13,302 nt of DNA from Chloroflexota bacterium (GCA_016200675.1 JACQEH010000091.1:1-13302), one strand, 5' to 3'; counted from the first letter of the stretch, positions 1 to 7,371 are shown. Numbers and translations are program-made. Notes: generated by a model from the letters alone, not told the origin.

Positions 1-131
1 AATTCCTGCTCGGCAAAGATGTTTTCCAGCACCACGCCGATGCCGCGCTCCTTGCGTTCGCGCGTGAGCCGGAAGGCCTCCTCGGCGGTCGCCAGGGCGC
101 GCTGCAAGGTCGTGAGCTGGTCGCGGAGGGA

Positions 132-446
132 GTGGACGCGCGGGAATACTCGGGTGTCTGGTTGTCGGACGTGCCCCTGGCGGTAAGCGACGAGGCGCGA
201 GGCGAAGACCTCGTCGTGGAGATCCCGGAGGAGGTGGTACAGCCGTTCGAGTGGGCCGCAGAAGCCCAGACCTGTCGCGGGTTCTTCGTGCCTGCCGCGG
301 TTCTCAATCGATATCCGGTCCGTGTCCCGACGAACGAGGAGCTCTCCGTGCGCGCCCACGAGGGGGTGGATCCGGCCGAGATGGTCGATGCCCACGAGCG
401 TCTGAAGCGGCAATCACCGCCCGCCGTCGGCCTGCCGACGGACTGA
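132..446 (+). CDS. hypothetical protein, N-terminus uncertain or truncated
   Basis: I do not recognise this gene with confidence. The 104-residue reading starts at a GTG, but the GGAGGG at 125-130 is only one base away, too close to act as its ribosome binding site. The same frame is open to the window edge (from position 3), so the true start is probably upstream or lost. Third codon positions are clearly GC-rich from here to the stop. Recognisable stretches are EYSGVWLSDVPL near the start, VVEIPEEVVQPFEW, and FFVPAAVLNRYPVRVP. A segment of the type 'GVWLSD.PL ... VVEIPEE ... VPA..LNRYP' recalls small hypothetical proteins with an ADP-ribosyltransferase-like fold, but that is a memory-level resemblance only. 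The C-terminal tail is charged. It lies 132 bases upstream of the cfa gene. The complementary strand at 1-130 is also open and coding-like, so this may be a gene fragment at a junction. Confidence 0.5.
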   Translation: MDAREYSGVWLSDVPLAVSDEARGEDLVVEIPEEVVQPFEWAAEAQTCRGFFVPAAVLNRYPVRVPTNEELSVRAHEGVDPAEMVDAHERLKRQSPPAVGLPTD

Positions 447-496
447 CATGGTCGGCACGCGTCGTCCTGGGGTTCGTCGCGGTTCCGCTGATCTGG

Positions 497-529
497 CGCT
501 CAGCGCCGTCTCACATGAGATTCAGGACC
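497..529 (+). promoter_or_regulatory. three 11-bp head-to-tail repeats, predicted OmpR-family site upstream of cfa
   Basis: The repeats are CGCTCAG (497), GTCTCAC (508) and GATTCAG (519), spaced exactly 11 bp and matching NN(C/T)TCA(G/C). They end 49 bases before the cfa start codon and point toward it. OmpR/PhoB-family winged-helix regulators bind head-to-tail repeats with this period. Related copies occur at 3653, 4855 and 13008, and on the minus strand at 12959. Binding and the regulator are inferred. Confidence 0.6.
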
Positions 530-578
530 ACCTGCCAGCCTGGGACATCAGTCAGATGAAGTCCGAGGAATTGCCACG

Positions 579-1907
579 ATGGCTCGGTCTGCAGCAGACC
601 GGCAGGTGACCGTTGGCGCCGCACCTGGGCGGCGCCATCTCCTTGCGCGCCAGATCCTCACCCTGGTTCGACGCGCCCTGCCGCCCACAAGCCAATTGGA
701 GCTGATCCTGGCGTCGGACGCGCTGCCAGGCCGGACAACCGCCGCCAGAGTCGTGATCGCGGGTCCGGACGCCCTCGCACGGATGCTGTGGCCGCCGTCC
801 GCGGACGCGCTCGGTGAGGCCTACCTGCGCGGCGACATCGAATTCGAAGGCGACATCTGGACGGCCGTCGATGCCGGCCGATCGTTCGATCTTCGCCGGC
901 TCGGACGCGACCTGCCCCGGCTCACCCGCCTCGGGCTCGAGCTCCGGCGTGGTGCAGCCCCGGCGCAGTCTCTTCGGCGCAGCGCCCGGCTCTCTGGGCG
1001 GCGCCACTCGCGGGCGCGCGACCTTGCGGCCATCCGCTTCCACTACGACGTCGGGAACGAGTTCTACTCGCTCTGGCTGGATCGCCGACTCACCTACTCG
1101 TGCGCGTACTTCGAGACCCCGGACACCACGCTGGACGATGCCCAGGAGGCGAAGCTCGACCTCATCTGCCGGAAGCTCCGGCTGGAGCCCGGCATGCGCT
1201 TGCTCGACATCGGCTGTGGCTGGGGATCGCTCGTCATGTTCGCCGCCGAACGGTACGGCGTCGAGGCGAAGGGGATCACGCTGTCGGCCGCCCAGGCCGA
1301 GTGGGCGACGTCCGAGATCGGGCGCCGCGGCCTCGAGGGCCAGGCGAGCGTCGCGATTCGCGACTACCGCGATCTCGACGGGCTCGGGTCGTTCGACGCC
1401 GTCGCCTCGGTCGGCATGTTCGAGCACGTCGGTCGCGAGCGGCTGGATCAGTACTTCGGGGCCGCGCTCGGCGCCCTTCGGCCGGGCGGACTGTTCGTCA
1501 ATCACGGCATCGCCACGACGGCGACCGGCGGTGGTCTCCGGCCACGCTGGTTGCGCTTCGGCGATGGCGGTTTCGTCGGCCGCTACGTCTTCCCTGATGG
1601 CGAGCTGGTTACGGTCGAGGACGCCGTCGGCTTCGCCCGCCGGGCGGGCTTCGAATTGCTCGATGTCCAGTCTCTGCGGCCGCAGTACGCGCTCACGCTG
1701 AAGGCCTGGGTCGAGCGCCTCGAAGCATCGTCCGAGCAGGCCCGCGAGCTCGTCGACGAGGAGGTCTACCGCACCTGGCGGATCTACATGGCCGCGTCGC
1801 GGCGGGGGTTCGAGGACGGATCGCTCGACGTCGCCCAGCTGCTCCTCGCCCGGCCCGGGGCCGATGGCCCGGCGGACCTGCCGCTCCGGCCATGGTGGCG
1901 GGAATGA
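579..1907 (+). CDS. cfa: cyclopropane-fatty-acyl-phospholipid synthase
   Basis: This SAM-dependent enzyme adds a methylene bridge across cis double bonds of membrane phospholipid acyl chains, working at the inner face of the membrane. At 442 residues it is longer than the E. coli enzyme (382). The first ~150 residues form the lipid-interacting domain, followed by HYDVGNEFY (155-163) and YSCAYF around C175. The SAM-binding loop is DIGCGWG (210-216), followed by GMFEHVG with E282, NHG with H309, and QYALTL with Y370. These match the active-site and bicarbonate-binding residues of E. coli Cfa (C139, E239, H266, Y317). The ATG has a GAGGAA eight bases upstream. The stop overlaps an in-frame ATG of the next gene as ATGA (1904-1907), so the two are probably translationally coupled. 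The 11-bp repeat element at 497-529 lies just upstream. A tuberculostearic-acid or other fatty-acyl methyltransferase of the same family is the main alternative. Confidence 0.93.
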   Translation: MARSAADRQVTVGAAPGRRHLLARQILTLVRRALPPTSQLELILASDALPGRTTAARVVIAGPDALARMLWPPSADALGEAYLRGDIEFEGDIWTAVDAGRSFDLRRLGRDLPRLTRLGLELRRGAAPAQSLRRSARLSGRRHSRARDLAAIRFHYDVGNEFYSLWLDRRLTYSCAYFETPDTTLDDAQEAKLDLICRKLRLEPGMRLLDIGCGWGSLVMFAAERYGVEAKGITLSAAQAEWATSEIGRRGLEGQASVAIRDYRDLDGLGSFDAVASVGMFEHVGRERLDQYFGAALGALRPGGLFVNHGIATTATGGGLRPRWLRFGDGGFVGRYVFPDGELVTVEDAVGFARRAGFELLDVQSLRPQYALTLKAWVERLEASSEQARELVDEEVYRTWRIYMAASRRGFEDGSLDVAQLLLARPGADGPADLPLRPWWRE

Positions 1908-2632
1908 CCGTATCGGTTCGGAGCGCGTTCCTGCCACGGGCGATCGCCGTCGTCACCTTCGGTGTCGCGTTCGGCTTCCTGGAGGCGGCCGCGGTCGCCT
2001 ACCTGCGTTCCGCCATCGAGGCTGGTGCGGTCGTCGCGGCCCAGGATCCGGCAACCCTCGGAACGTTCGAGGCCGTCGAGAGCGGCCGCGAGGCGGCCAC
2101 GCTCGTCATGATCGCCGCCATCGGCTGGCTCGCCGGTGGCACGGGGCTGGAGCGGCTGGCCTGGGCGGCCGTGGTCTTCGGCGTCTGGGACATCGTCTAC
2201 TACGTCGGCCTGCGCATCGCGATCGGCTGGCCGCCATCGCTCGATACCTGGGATGTCCTCTTCCTCCTCCCCTCCCCCTGGGTCGGGCCGGTCTGGGCGC
2301 CGATCGTGGTGAGCGCGGCGCTCATCGCGTCCGGCATGACCGCGGCCGGACGACTGCGGGCGGGGCGGCAGATCGTGGTCGGTCCCGTTCGGGCGCTTGC
2401 CGCCCTCGGCGGCGGCGGCCTGGTGATCGCCAGCTTCCTGGTCGATGTGCCCCGAGTCCTGGCCGGCGAGGCGCTGGCCTGGACCGGAGGGCCGCCCTTC
2501 TGGGCCGGCATGGCCCTTGCAACGACGGCGACCGTGAGCGCCATGGCCGGGCGACCGACCGCGCCTGCGCGACCGGGGTTGCACCTTCAAGATGACACCG
2601 GAGGCCGGCCGTCAGTCGGCTCACCGGATTGA
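1892..2632 (+). CDS. conserved multi-pass membrane protein of unknown function
   Basis: Function not recognised. The 246-residue protein has about six hydrophobic segments, roughly at 16-38, 67-83, 89-112, 130-150, 166-185 and 201-219. A characteristic stretch is VWDIVYYVGLRIAIGWPPS (98-116), followed by LFLLPSPWVGPVWAP (123-137). The latter is rich in Trp and Pro and looks like a conserved re-entrant or interface region. The last 25 residues are hydrophilic. Two starts are possible: ATG at 1892, and an in-frame ATG at 1904 that forms an ATGA overlap with the cfa stop. The second gives a more typical coupled start. The overlap makes co-expression with cfa likely, suggesting an envelope role, but no catalytic motif is visible. 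Confidence 0.8.
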   Translation: MVAGMTVSVRSAFLPRAIAVVTFGVAFGFLEAAAVAYLRSAIEAGAVVAAQDPATLGTFEAVESGREAATLVMIAAIGWLAGGTGLERLAWAAVVFGVWDIVYYVGLRIAIGWPPSLDTWDVLFLLPSPWVGPVWAPIVVSAALIASGMTAAGRLRAGRQIVVGPVRALAALGGGGLVIASFLVDVPRVLAGEALAWTGGPPFWAGMALATTATVSAMAGRPTAPARPGLHLQDDTGGRPSVGSPD

Positions 2633-2646
2633 TCCACTCAAGTACC

Positions 2647-2654
2647 AAGGAGGT
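2647..2654 (+). promoter_or_regulatory. strong ribosome binding site fixing the YHS gene start
   Basis: AAGGAGGT lies seven bases before the ATG at 2662. It shows that the YHS protein starts there and not at the in-frame ATG at 2629, which would put this site inside the coding region. Confidence 0.75.
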
Positions 2655-2661
2655 CGCCAGG

Positions 2662-2856
2662 ATGGCTGACAAGGTGAAGGATCCCGTCTGCGGCATGGAG
2701 ATCAACCCCGAGAGCGCCGCCGCCAAGGAAGAGCACGAGGGCCGGACGTTCTACTTCTGCAGTCAGGCCTGCCACCACACGTTCGTCGGTGACCCGCACC
2801 GCTACGGCCATCCGAAGGATGAGCACAGCGGGCACGCCGGCCACGCCGGCCACTGA
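2662..2856 (+). CDS. small YHS-domain protein with His-rich tail
   Basis: This is a 64-residue cytosolic protein made almost entirely of one YHS domain. It has DPVCGM at residues 7-12, then RTFYFCSQAC with the paired cysteines, and ends in the tail HSGHAGHAGH. YHS (TRASH-like) modules are short treble-clef domains. They occur in copper P-type ATPases, in metal sensors and as stand-alone proteins, where the cysteines are taken to bind metal. The tail adds histidines that could bind Cu, Zn or Ni. The start is set by AAGGAGGT at 2647. It sits 29 bases after the membrane protein gene and 59 bases before the DUF1461 gene. A second YHS module is fused to the ABC ATPase at 9407-10450, so the window has two. 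A role in copper handling is inferred from family and context. Confidence 0.88.
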   Translation: MADKVKDPVCGMEINPESAAAKEEHEGRTFYFCSQACHHTFVGDPHRYGHPKDEHSGHAGHAGH

Positions 2857-2915
2857 CGGAACCGCCGCCGGGCCGGCGATCCACCTTCACCATCGTTCGA
2901 GGAGGAGCCCGCCAG

Positions 2916-3590
2916 ATGGCCCGCTCTGCTGATCGACCCCGGCGCCTCGTCGCCGGGGTCGGAACCGCCATCGTGATCATCGGTGCCTCGGCCGTGATCC
3001 TCCTCCTGCCGCCGGTGATGAACCTCGGCCTCGAGATCGGCGGCTCTGCGGCCATCCTGGGCGTTTCGCCTGAGGTGGCCCAACGAGCCTCCGAGCAGTC
3101 AGTCCGGGAGCTGCTCATCGGACCCGGATCATTCACATTTGCCCTCACCCCAGGTGGGCCGCCCTTCTACGGGCCCGCCGAGGCGGCGCACATGCAGAGC
3201 GTCCGCGTCGTTGTCTACGGCTTCTTCGGCCTCCTGCTGGCCGGTGCCATCGCGATCGCCCTCGCGGCTCGAGGGCTCAGCCGACCCGATGCACTTCGGG
3301 CGGTCCGGCTGGGCGCCGCCGCGGTGGTCGTCGCCTTCGCGGCCATCGGAATCGGACTCGTGGTCGCTTTCGATGGGCTGTTCACATTGTTCCACCTGAT
3401 TGTCTTCCCGGGCGGTGGCTGGCAGTTCGACCCCGCTACCCAGCGGATCGTGCAGCTCTACCCCACCGCGTTCTGGGAGTTCGCTGCGGGAACGCTAGCC
3501 GGCCTCAGCGTCACCATCGGCCTGGTCGTCCTCGCCGCGACGACGCTCCTGCTTCGGCGCCTGCGGACCGGCCGCGCTGCCCATCGCTGA
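2916..3590 (+). CDS. TIGR01906/DUF1461 family integral membrane protein
   Basis: This 224-residue protein has four predicted membrane segments, at about 11-33, 95-118, 131-152 and 187-213. A long extracytoplasmic loop (about 34-94) follows the first segment. The family is recognised by the late motif FHLIVFPGGGWQFDP (159-173) followed by LYPTAFWEF (181-189), with this order and spacing typical of TIGR01906 proteins of about 200-230 residues. The ATG has GGAGGA nine bases upstream. The molecular function of the family is not known to me. It ends the plus-strand run that starts with cfa and is followed by a 216-base gap with its own regulatory element. Confidence 0.82.
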   Translation: MARSADRPRRLVAGVGTAIVIIGASAVILLLPPVMNLGLEIGGSAAILGVSPEVAQRASEQSVRELLIGPGSFTFALTPGGPPFYGPAEAAHMQSVRVVVYGFFGLLLAGAIAIALAARGLSRPDALRAVRLGAAAVVVAFAAIGIGLVVAFDGLFTLFHLIVFPGGGWQFDPATQRIVQLYPTAFWEFAAGTLAGLSVTIGLVVLAATTLLLRRLRTGRAAHR

Positions 3591-3652
3591 GGGTCCGGGG
3601 GGCGCTCATGGTCTCGATGCATGACCTGAATCTGCCTCCGGGGCCGAACGCC

Positions 3653-3685
3653 TTCTCAGCATCTTCTCAGCCCCTTCTCCCGTGC
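3653..3685 (+). promoter_or_regulatory. three 11-bp direct repeats, predicted OmpR-family site upstream of the M23 gene
   Basis: TTCTCAG (3653), TTCTCAG (3664) and TTCTCCC (3675) are spaced exactly 11 bp. The first two are identical and the third keeps TTCTC. Just downstream, TGCCT-CCA-AGGCA (3683-3695) is a perfect 5-bp inverted repeat, followed by AGTCTCGAC (3704-3712). The same order and spacing recur at 4855-4914 upstream of the copper oxidase. The element lies in the 216-base gap 3591-3806, where I see no other gene. Confidence 0.68.
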
Positions 3686-3806
3686 CTCCAAGGCAGCCGT
3701 CGCAGTCTCGACGAACCCACGGGCGCATGTCGGCCCGAACTCCGCGCTGCCTGAGGTCCCCAGGCCACCAGCCGCTCAGGCCCCGCCGCTCACCGGAGGA
3801 CCTATC

Positions 3807-4772
3807 GTGTTTCGTCGGCTCTCGCGCGTTCGCGTGCGTGGCGCGCATCTGCTCGCGCCCCATGCCCGCACCCGTCACGACCAGGCGCACCGTCGCCGGA
3901 CAGTGACGCTCCCGCGCGCCGCCCTGCTCCTGCCGGTGTTCGGCGCTGCAGCGGTGGCCTTGGCGTTCCGGCCTGGCGCCAGTGCGACGGCCACGAAGCC
4001 GTGGACGTGGACGCCGCTCCCAGCCTCGGCGTTTGGATCCCTTCCCCCGCTCGACCGATCGGCGCCGCAATCGAGTGAAGAGAGGTGCGACGATCCCCGA
4101 TCCCCCGAGGGCACGCGGACGGCTGTCACTCGCTGCGCGACCGCGCCGATCCAGCCCGACGCCACACCCGTCCGGCCGTCCGGTCCCACGCATGTCGTGG
4201 CATCGGGTGACGACCTCTGGACGATCGCGCGACGGCACTCCGCCGACCTGACCGCGATCCTGCAGTGGAACGAGGGGATCGACCCGTATCGGTTGGTGGC
4301 CGGCCAGTCAATCCTCGTGCCGGGTGGCGTGGAGATGAAGCCGCTGCCGCAGCCCGTTCGGGTGACGGTTCGCAGGGCCGCGGTTCCATCCGCGATCCCG
4401 CCGGTTCAGAACGGTGACCACAGCTGGCCGCTCCCGATTCGCGGCATCGTGACGACCCGGTTCTCGGCGGCGCACCCCGGCATCGACATCGCGGCACCGC
4501 AGGGGACTCCCGTGCGAGCCATCGCCGGCGGAACTGTGGTGTGGGCCGGCTGGAGGGACAACGGCGGCGGGTACGTCGTGGAGATCGAGCACCCGAACGG
4601 CATGCGCTCGACCTACAACCACAACAGCAAGCTCACGGTCAAGCGAGGCGACGAGGTCGCCCAGGGCGAGACGATCGCGCTCGTCGGATCGACGGGCTGG
4701 AGCACGGGTCCCCACCTGGACTTGCGGATCAACATGGGCGGCCGTCTCATCGACCCGCTCCGTTTCTATTGA
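3807..4772 (+). CDS. LysM + M23 family metallopeptidase (cell-wall endopeptidase)
   Basis: This secreted or membrane-anchored enzyme is predicted to cleave peptidoglycan cross-links. The 321-residue protein starts at a GTG with GGAGGA (3795-3800) six bases upstream. A basic N-terminus precedes a hydrophobic segment at about 33-60, acting as a signal or anchor. A low-complexity linker follows, then one LysM domain (about 128-173, ending in ILVPG) for glycan binding, and a C-terminal M23 domain from about 207. The Zn motif H223-P-G-I-D227 is present. The usual second motif HxH appears as H303-L-D305, so the second ligand is Asp rather than His. Similar HLD variants occur in some M23 proteins, but reduced or absent catalysis is possible, which would make it a wall-binding regulator. 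The gene stands alone, with an 11-bp repeat element upstream at 3653-3685. Two short hairpins (4782-4793 and 4809-4822) follow the stop, without a T-run. Confidence 0.88.
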   Translation: MFRRLSRVRVRGAHLLAPHARTRHDQAHRRRTVTLPRAALLLPVFGAAAVALAFRPGASATATKPWTWTPLPASAFGSLPPLDRSAPQSSEERCDDPRSPEGTRTAVTRCATAPIQPDATPVRPSGPTHVVASGDDLWTIARRHSADLTAILQWNEGIDPYRLVAGQSILVPGGVEMKPLPQPVRVTVRRAAVPSAIPPVQNGDHSWPLPIRGIVTTRFSAAHPGIDIAAPQGTPVRAIAGGTVVWAGWRDNGGGYVVEIEHPNGMRSTYNHNSKLTVKRGDEVAQGETIALVGSTGWSTGPHLDLRINMGGRLIDPLRFY

Positions 4773-4854
4773 CGCCTGACCGCGTCCAGACGCTCTCCCG
4801 ATCAACCCGGTCGGCTCCGACCCCAGCTCGATTCGATTCGAGGTGTCGGGCCGG

Positions 4855-4887
4855 TTCTCAGACCGATCTCACCCTTGCTTCCGCTGC
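4855..4887 (+). promoter_or_regulatory. 11-bp direct repeats, predicted OmpR-family site upstream of the copper oxidase
   Basis: TTCTCAG (4855) and ATCTCAC (4866) are 11 bp apart. A weak third copy, GCTTCCG, falls at 4877. The inverted repeat CTGCCT-CTC-AGGCAG (4884-4898) follows, then AGCCTCGAC (4906-4914). The first repeat to TGCCT is 30 bp, and to AGNCTCGAC is 51 bp, in both this element and the one at 3653. The copper oxidase start codon is at 4940. Confidence 0.65.
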
Positions 4888-4939
4888 CTCTCAGGCAGGT
4901 CGGCGAGCCTCGACAGGATCGCCCTGAAGGAGACCTTCC

Positions 4940-5841
4940 GTGAATCTTCGACGCGCCAGGCTCGCCGGACCCATGGTGCTGGCCGTTGGCCTGGCTGCCT
5001 GCGGCCAGGCCGCCAGTTTGCCGTCACCCTCTGTGGCCCCGAATATGCCTGGGATGAACATGGGCGGCGCGCCGAGCCCCAGTGCGAGCGCCGGCGCCGC
5101 GACCGGCATGAGCGGGATGGGAGCGACCGGTCTGATGGCCGATGCGCCGGTTCCGACCGATGGCGCGGTTCCGGCCACCCAGACCACCGGTCTTCAGCCG
5201 CTGCCATTCAAGCTTGACGGCACGACGAAGGTCTTCGAGCTCACGGCGAAAGCGGTCTTCTGGAAGATCAATGGCGAGACCACGGTCACGGCGCTCACCT
5301 ACAACGGGACGGTTCCCGGGCCGCTCATCCGGGTTACCGAGGGCGACCGAGTCCGGGTCGTGTTCAAGAACGAGCTCACGACGCCGACGAGCATCCACTG
5401 GCACGGTCAGTTCGTGCCCTCGAACATGGATGGCGTCGCCCAACCGGAGGTCTCGCAGAAGCCGGTCATGCCCGGCCAGACGTTCACCTATGAGTTCACC
5501 GCCAATCCGGCCGGCACGTTCATGTACCACTCGCACTTCGACACCGACACGCAGATCAACGTCGGACTGTTCGCCGGTTCGTCGGCGCTGGGCAGTTCGA
5601 GCACCCCATGCACCTGCACGGCTCGGGCTTCAAGATCGTCGCCACCGACGGCTACCCGGTCCCAGCCGCGGCCCAATTGACGAAGGACACGATCCCGGTC
5701 CACCCGGGCGAGCGGTTCGACGTCGAGTTCGTCGCCGAGAACGCGGGCTCCTGGGCCCTCCACTGCCACGTCGTCCACCACACCACCAACGACGACGTCG
5801 AGCCGGGCGGCTTGCTCATGGTGATCAACGTCCAGTCGTGA
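4940..5841 (+). pseudogene. multicopper oxidase lipoprotein, broken by internal deletion and frameshift
   Basis: The intact family oxidises substrates (Cu(I), metals or phenolics) at the outer membrane face, using type 1 and trinuclear copper centres. Translation starts at a GTG with AAGGAGA six bases upstream. A lipoprotein signal ends in the lipobox LAAC (C21). A Met/Gly/Ser-rich linker (NMPGMNMGG, MSGMGATGLM) looks copper-binding. The first cupredoxin domain has HWH (153-155) and YHSHFDTD (196-203). After about residue 212 (near 5575) this frame loses similarity and stops at 5680. From 5575 another frame reads RFVGAGQFEHPMHLHG and continues to WALHCHVVHH and a proper end at 5841. All four copper-ligand motifs are therefore present but in two frames, and the middle of the protein (I estimate more than 100 residues) is missing. 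It is either a pseudogene or an assembly error. The N-terminal part alone could give a 246-residue secreted product. Confidence 0.82.
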
Positions 5842-5972
5842 CCCCGAGTGACTCGAGCTCCGGGTAGTGGCCGGGTCGCCGGGCCGGAATGTGCCCCGTC
5901 GTCAAGTCACGACCGCCGACACGGCCTGTGCTGGCCACGTCAGCCGAGGGGGCGGCCAGGGTTTGCCAGCGG

Positions 5973-7098
5973 CTACGTGGTCTCCCCGGACACCAGACGG
6001 CTTCGTCGCCAGAGGTAGTCGCGGCGTTCCGCCCTGAGCCGAAGGAGCATCTGACGAGCGAGGAAATATGCGGCGACGGAGGCCGCGAAGACCACTCCCT
6101 GGAGACCGACTGCCTCGCCGGCCACGAGCAGCCACGCGACGGCGCCGATCACGAGGCCGACGCCGGACTCGAGGAGTTGGGTGGGAATGCGGCGGGCGCC
6201 GATCTTGCGGTCCGATGACCGCAAAGAAGATCCCGGGGGCGGTGGCATCGAAATATCGGCCAACCGGGAGCTCGATGGCGAGCGCTGCGGCGACACCCAC
6301 GACTGCGGCTACGACGAGGAAGCCATCGACGGCCCAGCCTCCGAGGATGGCCTGGCGCCACGGTCCTGGATGGAGGAACGCGTACCACACCTTTGCCCCG
6401 AGAAGGCCCGACACCAGGGCAATCAGCGAAGCCGCCAGCGATCGAGTCACCGGGATGCCCGCTCCTGACAGAATCGCGGACTGGACCACGAGCGCGACCA
6501 CGATACTGAGCACGCCAAGGAGCGTGAAGCTCCCGGGGATCACCCCGGGAATCCTCGCGAGGGGGGCAAGCATCGCCCAGCGTGTGTGCACGGCACCGGG
6601 AGGGCTCGACTTGAGCGCCCATCGGACCCACGACCAGCCAGCCGGAGGGATGGGTTCGGCGGAGCCTCGCCGGCTGTGGCCGGCATCACGTCGAGGCCGG
6701 AGCAGCTCCGCGCTCACGGTCCAATCGCCCGGCTCCAGGCCGTACACCCATGAGCTGACGGACACGGGCCCGCTCCCTGGGACGATACCGTCGATCGTGT
6801 CCTCCTGGACGAAGGTGTCCTGCGGGCTGGGCAGGCGATTGATCCCGACGCGTCGCCCGGACAGGCGGACCGTCGCCGAGTACGGTTCGCCGTCCTCACC
6901 GGGATCAAAGAAGTGGGTGACGACGAGCGCCTCTGGCTCGACGGCGTCGGCCACGAGCGCCGCGCCGCCCGCCGCGACGGCCGTCGGCTCGGGCAGCGCT
7001 GCGCCGGATCCGGAGCGTGCCGTCGCGACCGGTTTCGATCGAGGCGTCCCATGTCGCGCCGCCGCCGCTGCCTTACGTCGTGCCGCCCGGTTCTCCAT
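5973..7098 (-). pseudogene. Lgt-family (prolipoprotein diacylglyceryl transferase-like) membrane protein, frameshifted
   Basis: Lgt moves diacylglycerol from phospholipid to the lipobox cysteine of prolipoproteins. Residues 1-50 are a basic, Ala-rich leader. Residues 55-135 look like a beta-sandwich (VVTHFFDP ... VPGSGPVSVSSWVYGLEPGDW), as in long actinobacterial/Chloroflexi Lgt relatives. The membrane part starts at PLARIPGVIPG (179-188) and runs to FDATAPGIFFAVIG (283-296). There the frame changes: the original frame continues as Arg/Pro-rich nonsense to 5902. Another frame picks up SSDRKIGARRIPTQLLES and the last membrane helices, ending at 5973. The expected segment between (GR.GCF..GCC....SRWG.W) is missing, about 25-30 residues, including the conserved arginine motif. 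The gene cannot encode an active transferase as it stands. It could be a real deletion or an assembly collapse. Confidence 0.78.
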
Positions 7099-7216
7099 GG
7101 GTCCTCTCCGAGTTCATTGCAAGAGTTGGTTCGAGCCGGGTCGCGAGCGGTCCGCCTGCGTGGCGCTGTGCTGCCGGGCCCGCAAGCCGGGCGCAGGCGT
7201 GGATCCGAAACGTTGG

Positions 7217-7235
7217 GCTACTACGGCACTGTAGC
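7217..7235 (-). promoter_or_regulatory. palindrome upstream of the Lgt-like gene, possible operator
   Basis: GCTAC (7217-7221) and GTAGC (7231-7235) form an inverted repeat around nine bases, with an inner CTAC-N6-GTAG. It lies about 120 bases upstream of the start codon at 7098 on the minus strand. CTAC/GTAG half-sites are like those of BlaI/CopY-type repressors, but it could equally be a weak hairpin. I see nothing else gene-like in the 273-base gap 7099-7371. Confidence 0.3.
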
Positions 7236-7371
7236 AGGGACCCGTCGTCGTGCCCGCCTGGCGAGCCGGCTCACCAAGCGGTATGCCTGTCCTCCTTCCT
7301 GCAGCTGGCAAGTCAGGGGCCAGGGGAGGCCGTCGATGGCGGTTTGATGCTGAGCGAAGGGTTCATCGTTC

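Noticed and set aside
509..520. TCTCA-CA-TGAGA as an independent palindromic operator
   Set aside because: The left arm is the core of the second 11-bp repeat. The direct-repeat explanation recurs at four other sites and the palindrome does not.
552..1937. 461-codon open frame on the minus strand opposite cfa
   Set aside because: Rich in Arg/Pro/Glu with no recognisable motif. The plus strand carries an unmistakable enzyme, so this is an antisense shadow in GC-rich DNA.
4782..4822. Rho-independent terminator after the M23 gene
   Set aside because: Two short hairpins (GCGTC-CA-GACGC and GGTCGG-CT-CCGACC) have two-base loops and no following T-run, so the evidence is too weak.
5902..7098. Single intact 398-residue protein
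   Set aside because: After residue 296 this frame becomes Arg/Pro-rich nonsense while another frame continues the Lgt-like sequence to 5973, so it is not one intact product.
7290..7301. Strong Shine-Dalgarno-like GGAAGGAGG on the minus strand suggesting a small gene
   Set aside because: It is followed by ATA and no ATG, GTG or TTG at a workable distance; the frame from 7311 has no protein-like composition.
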